From: JAFGSZ01 sp964492185
GTDB taxonomy: Bacteria > Bacteroidota > Bacteroidia > Bacteroidales > UBA10428
Reading direction: 5' to 3'
NCBI GenBank assembly: GCA_964492185.1
Contig: CAZBJH010000033.1
Coordinates: 1 to 28,101, forward strand
Length of the DNA: 28,101 nucleotides
The stretch's first letter is position 1; each line of letters starts with the position of its first letter. Below, piece by piece: positions 17,081 to 24,990 of the stretch. The position numbers were made by a program, and so were the translations under genes. The notes below the pieces were generated by a model, which did not search any database, was not told the origin of the DNA, and saw only the letters and a program-made list of their open reading frames with translations.

Positions 17081-17252
17081 GAATAAAGTACGGTTGATTG
17101 TTAAATTCTTTTTCAACAAAGAAATAAACCGGGTAAAACGGGATTTATAATATATATAACTGGCTTTCAACACATTTGTACGCTTGTTGAAAACCTGTTC
17201 CCGGTAAATTATTGTTAATAAAATCACCTTACGGCTTACCTGCCTGTAATCA

Positions 17253-18986
17253 CTATGACTTATCCTCAAGCCATGCCTTCACCTCATCGGGTGAGGGGTT
17301 CCTTAATCCCAGCTTATTCTTTTTATTATATCCGCAAAGGTCCTGATGAAGTCTCGTGTGTTTTTCGACCGTTTGCAGAGACTTTACGGATTTGAAACCC
17401 AGATTCTGAAGAACCGCCACCCATTCGACCGGTATTCCGGCTTCCCCGAACTTCTCTTTCGAATCAACATTTTCCTTTTTCTCAGGCCGCATTTGTGGGA
17501 AGAACAATACATCCTGAATACTTGGTTGATCAGTCATTATCATTGTTAAACGGTCAATACCAATTCCCAGTCCGGCAGTAGGAGGCATCCCGTATTCAAG
17601 GGCCCGTAAAAAATCATGATCAATGAACATTGCCTCATCATCACCTTTTTCCATCAGTTGCAGTTGTTCCTGAAAGCGTTCCCGCTGATCGATAGGATCA
17701 TTCAGTTCGGAATAAGCATTACATAATTCCTTACCATTAACTATAAGTTCAAACCGTTCGGTAAGCCCCGGATTGGAACGGTGCTTTTTACAAAGAGGTG
17801 ACATTTCAACCGGATAATCCATGATAAAAACAGGCTGTATAAGGTGCGGCTCCACCTTTTCACCAAAGATCTCATCTATCAGCTTTCCTTTTCCCATGGC
17901 AGGACCTGTTTCAATGTTCATATTCCCGCATACCTTTCTTAAACCATTTTCATCGAGAACAGAAATATCAGTATCTGTATACTCCCTTATCGCATCGGTC
18001 ATTGTCAGCCGCTTAAAGGGCCTGCTGAAATCAATTTCCCTGCCCCCGTATTTAACGTTAGTGGTACCATGAAGGTCGAGTGCAACCTTTTCGATCATCT
18101 CTTCCGTAAAATCCATCATCCATAAATAATCCCTAAAGGCCACATATATTTCCATTATCGTGAACTCGGGATTATGAAAACGGTCCATTCCTTCATTGCG
18201 GAAATCCTTTGAAAATTCATACACCCCTTCATAACCTCCCACTATCAGTCGTTTCAGATAAAGCTCATTGGCTATACGAAGATATAAAGGAATATCAAGG
18301 GCATTATGATGAGTAATAAAAGGGCGGGCTGCCGCCCCTCCCGGAATGGACTGTAAAATGGGGGTTTCGACTTCCAGGTATCCACGGGAATTGAACAGCT
18401 CGCGCATTGAATTTATAATCTGCGCCCTTTGAACAAATACATCCTTGACTTTCGGATTAATGATCAGGTCGGCATAGCGCTGTCGATACCTGAACTCGGG
18501 ATCGGTTACCGCATCGAACAGCTTATCGTCTTTTGCTTTCACAATCGGCAGGGGACGAACAGACTTACTAAGAATAGTGAGTTCCTTTACATGAACGGAT
18601 ATTTCACCCATACGGGTTTTAAAAACAAATCCCCTCACACCGATAAAATCACCGATATCAAGCAATCTTTTAAATACGGTATTATACATGGATTTGTCCT
18701 CATCCGGACACAGGTCGTCACGACGGATATATATCTGTATCCTGCCTTTCGCATCCTGAATTTCAGCAAATGAGGCACTTCCCATAATCCTTTTGCTCAT
18801 AAGCCTGCCGGCAATAATAACATCCGGGAAATCATTTTCTTCCTCATTATAGTTATCCTTAATCTCCCTGCTGCTGGTATTTACCGGAAAGGTATCTGCC
18901 GGATAAGGATTAATGCCTGCGTCCCTGAGTTGTTCAAGAGCCTCACGCCTTATCTGTTCCTGTTCGCTTAATTCAAACTGACTCAT
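17253..18986 (-). CDS. lysS: Lysyl-tRNA synthetase, class II
   Basis: LysS attaches lysine to tRNA-Lys. From MSQFELSEQEQIRREAL the product is 577 residues: an OB-fold anticodon-binding domain (about 55-165), then the class II catalytic core with motif 1 (GGAAARPFITHHNALD region), motif 2 DFRNEGMDRFHNPEF and motif 3 GLGIGIDRLTM. After the core is an extra C-terminal segment of about 75 residues (EKFGEAGIPVEWVAVLQNLGF, ending VKAWLEDKS) that resembles an HhH/RNA-binding tail and is typical of Bacteroidota LysRS. The reading frame is open upstream to 19106, but that extension has no synthetase character, contains the candidate promoter and runs into a mobile repeat. The start at 18986 is therefore the right one. 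Confidence 0.95.
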   Translation of the reverse strand: MSQFELSEQEQIRREALEQLRDAGINPYPADTFPVNTSSREIKDNYNEEENDFPDVIIAGRLMSKRIMGSASFAEIQDAKGRIQIYIRRDDLCPDEDKSMYNTVFKRLLDIGDFIGVRGFVFKTRMGEISVHVKELTILSKSVRPLPIVKAKDDKLFDAVTDPEFRYRQRYADLIINPKVKDVFVQRAQIINSMRELFNSRGYLEVETPILQSIPGGAAARPFITHHNALDIPLYLRIANELYLKRLIVGGYEGVYEFSKDFRNEGMDRFHNPEFTIMEIYVAFRDYLWMMDFTEEMIEKVALDLHGTTNVKYGGREIDFSRPFKRLTMTDAIREYTDTDISVLDENGLRKVCGNMNIETGPAMGKGKLIDEIFGEKVEPHLIQPVFIMDYPVEMSPLCKKHRSNPGLTERFELIVNGKELCNAYSELNDPIDQRERFQEQLQLMEKGDDEAMFIDHDFLRALEYGMPPTAGLGIGIDRLTMIMTDQPSIQDVLFFPQMRPEKKENVDSKEKFGEAGIPVEWVAVLQNLGFKSVKSLQTVEKHTRLHQDLCGYNKKNKLGLRNPSPDEVKAWLEDKS

Positions 18987-19009
18987 TAATATGTGCTTAA
19001 AAATTTTTG

Positions 19010-19017
19010 CAAAGATA
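19010..19017 (-). promoter_or_regulatory. Candidate -7 box for lysS
   Basis: The minus strand reads TATCTTTG, an exact TAnnTTTG match, 24 bases before the lysS ATG. The -33 region would fall about 19 bases upstream, at the border of the subfamily A repeat that begins at 19052; no TTTG is seen there. Confidence 0.45.
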
Positions 19018-19045
19018 GTATAAATGCAGGTTTTACGGAAAAGAT

Positions 19046-19220
19046 TATTTAGTGTCTGTATATAAAGTCTCATTTGCCACGTTATGCTTGTCCGGAAATT
19101 GCTCATTTACGACAAGTAAACTCCGCGTTTTCGGACCGCGCGAGCCTTGCAAATGGAACTTTCTGAACAGACACATGGCCAGTTAACTATTTTGCCCACT
19201 TTATAGACAGATTCTATTTA
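19046..19220. repeat. 6-bp target duplication TATTTA flanking subfamily A copy 3
   Basis: TATTTA is present at 19046-19051 and 19215-19220, exactly against the ends of the 163-bp element. The right copy also forms the left flank of the subfamily B element that starts at 19221. Confidence 0.7.
19052..19214 (+). mobile_element. MITE-like element, subfamily A, copy 3 (163 bp), in the lysS-lipA gap
   Basis: It begins GTGTCTGTATATAAAGTCTC, has the inner end AACTTTCTGAACAGACAC, and ends CTTTATAGACAGATTC, so the right end has decayed slightly from GACAGACAC. It aligns along its whole length with copies 1 and 2. It is in divergent intergenic space just upstream of lysS and immediately next to a subfamily B element. 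Confidence 0.85.
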
Positions 19221-19361
19221 GTGACTGTCTATAAACTCGTAGTGTTTGTTCAGAATGTTCGGGATCAAGGAGCGTGAGCATTTTAAACCGCGGTATACTA
19301 TAGTATTTGAGGATTTAAAATGTGAGCAGCAACGCGGATATCGGACATTATGGACAGACAC
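19221..19361 (-). mobile_element. MITE-like element, subfamily B, complete copy (141 bp)
   Basis: On the minus strand it begins GTGTCTGTCCATAATGTCCG and ends AGACAGTCAC, with the inner third end AATGTTC...GAACATT then AACAAACAC, as in the copy at 20406. The central arms contain ATTTTAAA and TTTAAAAT. The flanks are TATTTA on the left and TTTATA on the right, sharing only TTTA, so its own target duplication is not clear. Confidence 0.85.
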
Positions 19362-19378
19362 TTTATACTTAATTCCAA

Positions 19379-19408
19379 TTGGGTTTCCATCATTTTGAGC
19401 TAACTTTG
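19379..19408 (+). promoter_or_regulatory. Candidate promoter of lipA
   Basis: TAACTTTG at 19401-19408 matches the TAnnTTTG -7 box, and a TTG at 19379-19381 lies 19 bases upstream, the spacing expected for Bacteroidota. It is 140 bases upstream of the lipA start, which implies a fairly long leader. It lies just after the subfamily B repeat. The stretch 19409-19548 shows nothing else recognisable. Confidence 0.5.
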
Positions 19409-19548
19409 CCTTAACTTTATAACCGGCTTCGGCAGACTGAAGTATGGATTATTCATGTGTCAGCATTAAACACCGTGCATCTTGCCAAACCCGACGTATG
19501 AATCATACAGGTCAAATAATGAATATTTTAAATTAATACCTAGAAGTT

Positions 19549-20406
19549 GTGGAAAGATCAGTTGAAAAGAAAAGATTGCCCCACTGGATGAAAGCAAAAA
19601 TGCCAAAGGGAGAAAACTATTCAAGAGTTAAGAACATCATTGCACGTAATGAACTCCACACCATATGTGTCAGCGGCAACTGCCCAAACAAAGGAGAATG
19701 CTGGAATGCCGGCACAGCTACTTTCATGATACTGGGTGAAAAATGCACACGCAACTGCAAATTTTGCCAGGTTTACACGATGAAACCCGATGCGGTTGAC
19801 CGGGACGAGCCACAAAGGCTGGCAGAAACTATTAATGAACTGGATTTGAAACATGCTGTAATTACCTCCGTGGCCCGTGATGACCTGCCAGATGGTGGTG
19901 CCGGTTTATGGGCAGATACGATACGGACTGTGAAAAAACTGAATCCCTCTGTTACTATGGAAGTTCTAATACCTGATTTCAGAAGGGGAACAAAGGCACT
20001 GGACGATATTATCAATGAAAGACCTGAGGTTATTTCCCACAACGTGGAGACCGTTGAACGTCTTTCGCCTTATGTTCGCAGTGTGGCACGTTATAAGGAC
20101 AGCCTCGATCTGTTAGAGTATATTTCCACATCGGGTCTTGTGATAAAATCCGGTATTATGGCAGGTTTGGGTGAAACAGAAGATGAAGTATATCAAACCA
20201 TGGACGACTTGCTGAATGTTGGTGTTAAGGTATTTACTATCGGCCAGTACCTGCAACCTTCATCAAAACACCTGGATGTTGTGGAATATGTCCACCCCCG
20301 TATTTTTGAGAAATACCGTGAAGCAGGATTGAAAAAAGGATTCAGATACGTGGAAAGCGGCCCCCAGGTCAGGTCATCCTACCACGCTGAACGTCATGTT
20401 AAATAG
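19549..20406 (+). CDS. lipA: Lipoyl synthase
   Basis: LipA is a radical-SAM enzyme that inserts two sulfurs into protein-bound octanoyl groups, completing lipoate on dehydrogenase E2 and glycine-cleavage H proteins. The 285-residue product has the auxiliary cluster cysteines at 40, 45 and 51 (CVSGNCPNKGEC), the radical-SAM CxxxCxxC at 66, 70 and 73 (CTRNCKFC), and the C-terminal RSSYHAE serine motif near residue 276. The start is GTG, agreeing with the normal N-terminus length. The stop TAG spans 20404-20406, where the TA belongs to the TAAATA target site and the G is the first base of the inserted repeat. The G that follows the right-hand TAAATA would give the same TAG without the insertion. 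Confidence 0.97.
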   Translation: MERSVEKKRLPHWMKAKMPKGENYSRVKNIIARNELHTICVSGNCPNKGECWNAGTATFMILGEKCTRNCKFCQVYTMKPDAVDRDEPQRLAETINELDLKHAVITSVARDDLPDGGAGLWADTIRTVKKLNPSVTMEVLIPDFRRGTKALDDIINERPEVISHNVETVERLSPYVRSVARYKDSLDLLEYISTSGLVIKSGIMAGLGETEDEVYQTMDDLLNVGVKVFTIGQYLQPSSKHLDVVEYVHPRIFEKYREAGLKKGFRYVESGPQVRSSYHAERHVK

Positions 20407-20553
20407 TGTCTGTCCATAATGTCCGATATCCGCGTTGCTGCCAAAATTTTAAATCCTCGAATACCCTTAGTATGCTGCGGTTTAAAATTTTTGCGCGCCT
20501 TGATCTCGAACATTCTGAACAAACACTACGAGTTAATTGACAGACTCTAAATA
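20400..20553. repeat. 6-bp target duplication TAAATA flanking the lipA-lipB repeat
   Basis: TAAATA is found at 20400-20405, overlapping the lipA stop, and at 20548-20553, directly against the ends of the 142-bp element. It is the reverse complement of the TATTTA used at 19046 and 27971. Confidence 0.75.
20406..20547 (+). mobile_element. MITE-like element, subfamily B, complete copy (142 bp), between lipA and lipB
   Basis: It begins GTGTCTGTCCATAATGTCCG and ends TTGACAGACTC, with the inner third end GAACATTCTGAACAAACAC. The inner arms contain CAAAATTTTAAA and TTTAAAATTTTTG. It is in the sense orientation relative to lipA-lipB. Without it and one copy of the target site the two genes would be separated by about 22 bases. 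Confidence 0.88.
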
Positions 20554-20576
20554 GTGATCATTTGGAAATTTAAACA

Positions 20577-21257
20577 ATGAGGACCATTTACAAGGATCTT
20601 GGGACAATTGATTACAAGGAAGCCTGGTATTACCAGGAAAAATTACTTTCCGGGATCGTTTCTCAAAAATTAAGCGGAATGCCTCCGGAAAGGCGAAATA
20701 ATTATGTCCTTTTCTGTGAACATCCGCACGTGTATACTATGGGGAAGAGCGGAAAAGAAAACAACCTCCTTATAAATGACACCCTGCTGGGATCAATAAA
20801 TGCAACATATTACAAAATCAACCGTGGCGGTGATATTACTTATCACGGTCCCGGCCAGATAGTAGGTTATCCTGTGCTGGATCTGGATGTTTTATCAATC
20901 GGAGTACGTTCATATATTGAAAAGCTGGAAAATGCAATTATCAGCACACTGGATCAATACTCAATAAAAGCGGACCGCCTGAAGGGTGCCACCGGTGTAT
21001 GGCTGGACACCAAAACACCCGGGAAAACACGTAAAATTTGTGCCATCGGCGTGCGTGTAAGCCGTTCAGTCACAATGCATGGCTTTGCCTTCAATGTAAA
21101 TACCGACCTGAATTACTTTTCCTATATTAACCCCTGCGGGTTTATTGATAAGGGGGTAACCTCCATGCAGAAAGAATTAGGCAAAGAAGTACCGGTTGAT
21201 GATATTAAAAAAGTTCTTTTGAATAATCTGGTTAAAGAACTGGGACTGGAATTATAA
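20577..21257 (+). CDS. lipB: Octanoyl-[acyl-carrier-protein]:protein octanoyltransferase
   Basis: LipB moves octanoyl groups from acyl carrier protein to lipoyl domains, giving the substrate for LipA. The 226-residue length is normal. Family motifs are CEHPHVYTMGKSG (47-59), RGGDITYHGPGQIVGYPVLD (83-102), the catalytic lysine in RKICAIGVRVSR (Lys153), MHGFAFNVNTDL, and the nucleophilic cysteine in INPCGF (Cys187). It is downstream of lipA in the same direction, a natural operon now interrupted only by a short repeat. Confidence 0.97.
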   Translation: MRTIYKDLGTIDYKEAWYYQEKLLSGIVSQKLSGMPPERRNNYVLFCEHPHVYTMGKSGKENNLLINDTLLGSINATYYKINRGGDITYHGPGQIVGYPVLDLDVLSIGVRSYIEKLENAIISTLDQYSIKADRLKGATGVWLDTKTPGKTRKICAIGVRVSRSVTMHGFAFNVNTDLNYFSYINPCGFIDKGVTSMQKELGKEVPVDDIKKVLLNNLVKELGLEL

Positions 21258-21431
21258 GAAACATATACTATATGCCTTAGCAACTTAAAAACTACCCTAT
21301 AAAGGGCCAATTGTTTCGAACCGCTCCCCAAGCGGTTCGACTTACTTTGTTACTCCCCTGGCGGGTCGTGAGACCGCCTTCGGCTAAGTTGCTACAGCGA
21401 AAAAAAGTAAGCAAAAAACGCCGCCACTGAC

Positions 21432-21541
21432 AGGATTTTCCTAAAAAATCAAGGTGCCACCTAAAAATCGAGAACTCCTTACGTCGGACAACTCGATTTT
21501 TTTAACGGTGATCACCTTGATTTTTCTTAACGGAAAATCCT
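21432..21541. repeat. 110-base hairpin inside the nested palindrome region
   Basis: The left arm runs AGGATTTTCC, AATCAAGGTG, CACC, AAATCGAG and the right arm mirrors it as CTCGATTT, GGTG, CACCTTGATT, GGAAAATCCT, with a loop of about 19 bases (AACTCCTTACGTCGGACAA). Small insertions break the stem, but pairing is continuous over nearly the full length. Confidence 0.8.
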
Positions 21542-21727
21542 GAAGGCGGGGTCCCGTTCTTGTAATAGTTTATTTGAAAAGGATATTCCCCTAAGGACTT
21601 ACATTGTATATTTCAATCTTTACTATGCAGAAGGGATACGATGTTCCGCGAAGCCCACTTTCTTTATAATCAGCATATAGTTATGCAATAGCGCGAGCCG
21701 TCTCAGAAAAATGGAGTAAGATTTCAA

Positions 21728-21819
21728 GGAAGGTTTTCGTCGCGGGAGCCCTGGAGGAACCCTGTCCGAGCGACGACGAGGGATGAGTGAGTTTAGGTTC
21801 CGCGGGAAGAAAACCTTCC
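21728..21819. repeat. 92-base hairpin inside the nested palindrome region
   Basis: Outer arms GGAAGGTTTTC (21728-21738) and GAAAACCTTCC (21809-21819) are perfect complements. They are followed inward by CGCGG and CCGCG. The inner part is GC-rich and less regular. Confidence 0.75.
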
Positions 21820-22023
21820 GTGGTAAATCAAGCGATTTTTATGAAACGGTGACCTTTTTGCCTACTTTTTACGTGGAAGATAAAAAGTAGGTCGAACTGC
21901 CTCGCGGGCAGTTCGAAAAACCAGCCCACGGAAAGACAAATTAAAAAAATCTGTACAATAGCATTCCGTGAATGCTAATAGTGCAGGTTAAAAAAGTGAT
22001 TACGCTGCTTACACAATTTATAT

Positions 22024-22031
22024 TACCTTTG
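22024..22031 (+). promoter_or_regulatory. Candidate -7 box for recJ
   Basis: TACCTTTG matches TAnnTTTG, 39 bases upstream of the recJ ATG. There is no clear TTTG at the -33 position. Confidence 0.4.
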
Positions 22032-22070
22032 TAAAAGTTCAATTCAAAAGTAGCAAGTTCTATCAGTATT

Positions 22071-23783
22071 ATGGGTAAAGTCTGGAAAATACAGGAAAAG
22101 GGAAATGAAAACCACATAAACACACTGGTAAAAGAATTGAATATTCACCCGGTTTTGGCAAATCTGCTCGTTCAGCGGAATATTACCACTTTCAGCCAGG
22201 CAAAAACCTTTTTCCGGCCCAACCTGGATGATCTTTATGACCCCTACCTACTTCCCGACATGCAGCAGGCAGTTGACCGCATTGAAAAAGCTTTACTAAA
22301 TAATGAAAAAATACTTGTATATGGTGATTACGATGTGGATGGCACCACCTCGGTTGCCCTGATCTACTCATTTTTCAGGAAACGTTACGATAATCTGGAC
22401 TATTACATCCCCGACCGTTACCATGAAGGATATGGTGTTTCATATAAAAGTATTGATTACGCCGCTGCCCATGGTATCACTCTGATCATCGCCCTGGATT
22501 GCGGGATCAAGGCAGTTGATAAGGTAAAGTATGCCACTGACCGGGGTATAGATTTTATAATTTGTGATCATCATACTCCTGGTGAAACATTACCGGATGC
22601 CATTGCTGTTGTCGATCCCGAAAGACCAGATTCGGCATATCCTTTTAAATATCTGTCAGGTTGTGGTGTAGGGTTTAAACTGATACAGGCATATGCCCTC
22701 AAAAACAATATTCCTTTTGACGAAATAACGAAATATCTTGACCTTGTAGCTGTGAGCATTGCTTCAGATATCGTTCCGCTTATTGACGAAAACAGAATAC
22801 TGGCATATTATGGCCTGATCAGGTTAAATGAGAATCCTTCGGTAGGATTAAAGGCAATCATTAACAAAGCAGGAATTGATAAGCAGCCCATCACCATGGA
22901 AGATATTGTATTCAGGATCGGCCCCCGGATCAATGCAGCAGGAAGAATAGAATCAGGGAAGAAATCGGTTGACCTGTTGATCTCAAATGATAGATCAGAG
23001 GCAGCTCTTCATTGCGACCATATAGACCAGTACAACATAACCCGCCGTAATATAGATAAGAATATCACGGTAGAAGCCCTCCGTGAAATGGAGAATCATA
23101 TTGAAAAAAAACGATACAGCACTGTTTTATATAATCCCGGCTGGCATAAAGGAGTGGTAGGTATTGTAGCCTCACGGCTCATTGAAACTCATTACCGCCC
23201 CACTATAATCCTTACAAAATCTAACGGCCTGGCTACCGGATCGGCAAGATCGGTATACGGGTTTGACCTCTACAAGGCGATATCTTCATGTTCAGACCTG
23301 CTTGAAAGTTTTGGCGGCCATATGTACGCTGCCGGACTAACAATGAAGGTAGATAATATACCAAAATTTAAGGAACAGTTTGAAGCTGCTGTAGCAGAAA
23401 CCATTACACCCGATATGCTTGTCCCCCAGATTGAGGTTAATGCTGAACTGAACCTGAAAGACATCACACCGAAATTTTTCAGAATACTAAAACAATTTGA
23501 ACCCTTTGGGCCTGAAAACACGAACCCGGTATTTTTTGCAGAAAATGTCGTTGACAATGGTTACGGGCGGGTGGTAGGAAATACATCGGAACATCTTAAA
23601 CTTAGCCTGATCCAGGAAGAAGAACCATATAACGTTTTTGAGGCTATCGCGTTTAACCAGGCAAACATGCATAAAAAGATCAGTAAAGGCTATGGATTTG
23701 ATATCGCCTACACACTTACAGAAAACAATTATCGAGGAAAAGCAACTGTCCAGCTGAATATTAAAGATATAAAAACAGACTGA
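22071..23783 (+). CDS. recJ: Single-stranded-DNA-specific 5'-3' exonuclease RecJ
   Basis: RecJ degrades single-stranded DNA during RecF-type recombination and mismatch and base-excision repair. The 570-residue protein is a DHH-family phosphoesterase. It has YGDYDVDGTTS (84-94), DCG (143-145), DHH (166-168), GPRINAAGRI (284-293), WHKGVVGIVASRL (358-370) and the DHHA1 motif GGH (415-417, in SFGGHMYAAGL), then a C-terminal OB-fold. All the metal-binding residues I can check are present. It converges with the nitroreductase gene, with 5 bases between the stop codons. Confidence 0.96.
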   Translation: MGKVWKIQEKGNENHINTLVKELNIHPVLANLLVQRNITTFSQAKTFFRPNLDDLYDPYLLPDMQQAVDRIEKALLNNEKILVYGDYDVDGTTSVALIYSFFRKRYDNLDYYIPDRYHEGYGVSYKSIDYAAAHGITLIIALDCGIKAVDKVKYATDRGIDFIICDHHTPGETLPDAIAVVDPERPDSAYPFKYLSGCGVGFKLIQAYALKNNIPFDEITKYLDLVAVSIASDIVPLIDENRILAYYGLIRLNENPSVGLKAIINKAGIDKQPITMEDIVFRIGPRINAAGRIESGKKSVDLLISNDRSEAALHCDHIDQYNITRRNIDKNITVEALREMENHIEKKRYSTVLYNPGWHKGVVGIVASRLIETHYRPTIILTKSNGLATGSARSVYGFDLYKAISSCSDLLESFGGHMYAAGLTMKVDNIPKFKEQFEAAVAETITPDMLVPQIEVNAELNLKDITPKFFRILKQFEPFGPENTNPVFFAENVVDNGYGRVVGNTSEHLKLSLIQEEEPYNVFEAIAFNQANMHKKISKGYGFDIAYTLTENNYRGKATVQLNIKDIKTD

Positions 23784-23788
23784 ACTTA

Positions 23789-24307
23789 TCAGATTATCTC
23801 AGCTACATCATCAAAAGATTTTCGTTGTTTCTCGCGTCCGGTTTTGTAATCGCTTCGCGGATAACCTATGGGCGTAATGGTATAAACGACTTCATCAGCA
23901 TTCAGACCAAGCGCTGAATGGAGACATTGTGGATCAAATGCAGCAATCCAGCATGTACCAAGTCCTTCATTTGTTGCTGCCAGTATCATATAATCCAAAG
24001 CTATGGTCAGGTCGGTTTCCACGGCATTATAACCGTCCTGTTCCCTCACCCAGGCATCATTTTTATTTCCTGCTACAACAAGCACATGAGGAGCATCATG
24101 AAACCATTCCCTTTGATAACACTTTCTTACCTTATTCAGCATCTCCGGAGAAGAAATCATCAGGAACCTCCATGGCTGATTATTTGCAGCTGACGGTGCC
24201 AGTCTGCCGGCTTCCAGTATTTTTTCCAATATACCCCGATCTACCTCCCTGTCAGGATCATAACTGCGCACACTCTCTCTTTTCCTGATCAGATCGTAAA
24301 ATTCCAT
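23789..24307 (-). CDS. Nitroreductase family FMN-dependent oxidoreductase
   Basis: The 172-residue protein starts MEFYDLIRKRESVRSYDPDR and has the FMN-binding RKRESVRSYD and APSAANNQPWRF motifs. It then has DLTIALDYMILAATNEGLGTCWIAAF and TPIGYP near the C-terminus, all typical of the small nitroreductase subgroup. These enzymes use NAD(P)H to reduce nitro compounds, quinones or unknown native substrates; the native one here cannot be told. It follows the lipoprotein gene by about 30 bases. Confidence 0.92.
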   Translation of the reverse strand: MEFYDLIRKRESVRSYDPDREVDRGILEKILEAGRLAPSAANNQPWRFLMISSPEMLNKVRKCYQREWFHDAPHVLVVAGNKNDAWVREQDGYNAVETDLTIALDYMILAATNEGLGTCWIAAFDPQCLHSALGLNADEVVYTITPIGYPRSDYKTGREKQRKSFDDVAEII

Positions 24308-24340
24308 ATAATTAATGTTTTTTTGTTTTTATATTTCGGA

Positions 24341-24829
24341 TCACTCATGCCTGTAGCTTTTTTTGAAAGTATATACAACATTATTCGAATCCACAGCAGT
24401 ATATTCAAGTGACAAATTTTTGGATGACAAATCAAGGATAGTGTATTCCGACATAAATGTCCCATACTGATTAGCTGTTGTTGTCGTAAGGATCGTTTCA
24501 TCGGCATTAAATGCCCAGTTACCGGTTTCAAACACGACCGGGTCGGAAGGATCACATTTTGTTTCCCCTTCCTCTTTGGTATAAGTTCCGTTTTCGTTAA
24601 AATTCCATATGTCATCCAGCACACATTGTAAACCCACGGATTCGTAGATTGCATAGAAATCCGTAACAGATGTTTCGATCTCTTCTATATAAATGGCCGG
24701 ATTTACCTTACTTGATGATAATAACCAGGGGACCTCGCAAAGCAGTTCTGTTCTTGATTTAGGATCATCCTTTTCGCAGGACATTAATGTAATCACCCCG
24801 GCCAATAAAATAAATAATAATTTTCTCAT
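24341..24829 (-). CDS. Lipocalin-like lipoprotein, hypothetical
   Basis: The 162-residue protein has a lipoprotein signal MRKLLFILLAGVITLMSC with the modified cysteine at residue 18. The mature part resembles the small lipocalin-like domains common in Bacteroidota lipoproteins (WLLSSSKVNPAIYI, WNFNENGTYTKEEGE, GNWAFNADETILTTTT, YTILDLSSKNLSLEY). There are three mature-part cysteines (C31, C69, C92 approximately). No enzymatic motif is seen. It may be co-transcribed with the nitroreductase, although the two have no evident functional link. Confidence 0.75.
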   Translation of the reverse strand: MRKLLFILLAGVITLMSCEKDDPKSRTELLCEVPWLLSSSKVNPAIYIEEIETSVTDFYAIYESVGLQCVLDDIWNFNENGTYTKEEGETKCDPSDPVVFETGNWAFNADETILTTTTANQYGTFMSEYTILDLSSKNLSLEYTAVDSNNVVYTFKKSYRHE

Positions 24830-24990
24830 GTTAATATTTATTGATTCCCTGTAGTAAAGATATTAAAACTGTCTGATTTGGCATTATAATTCAATAATGA
24901 TAATTATTTTGTGTACCATGTATTATTCATGCTTTGCTCCCTTCAGTTTTACAGATTGTAGCTGTAATTTTACCGAAAATACACAAGGGT

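Larger units (their letters stand above)
21305..21925. repeat. Noncoding region of nested palindromes, forming one large imperfect inverted repeat
   Basis: About 620 bases with no credible gene. Each end carries a matching module in inverted order. The left end has a hairpin with arms TCGAACCGCT/AGCGGTTCGA (21316-21340), then CTTACTTT (21341-21348) pairing with AAAGTAAG (21404-21411), then GCAAAAA. The right end, read inward on the minus strand, has a hairpin CGAACTGCC/GGCAGTTCG (21893-21915), then CCTACTTTTT pairing with AAAAAGTAGG (21861-21891), then GGCAAAAAGG. Between them are two further large hairpins. Repeats of this style seem to recur in Bacteroidota intergenic DNA, but I cannot verify that here. 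The rest of the 21258-22070 gap shows only a possible recJ promoter. Confidence 0.7.

Noticed and set aside
18987..19106. N-terminal extension of lysS
   Set aside because: It lacks any synthetase similarity, contains the likely promoter box and runs into a mobile repeat.
21122..21331. Minus-strand open frame across the lipB end and the palindrome region
   Set aside because: It overlaps lipB antisense, has a low-complexity product, and its first part is the palindromic repeat.
21305..21925. Nested palindromes as a CRISPR array or an integron attachment site
   Set aside because: There are no regularly spaced direct repeats with unique spacers, no cas genes and no integrase; the structure is inverted rather than direct repetition.
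24289..24654. Minus-strand open frame of 121 codons overlapping the lipoprotein gene
   Set aside because: It is in another frame of the lipoprotein gene, which has a proper signal peptide and lipobox; the alternative product has no recognisable features.
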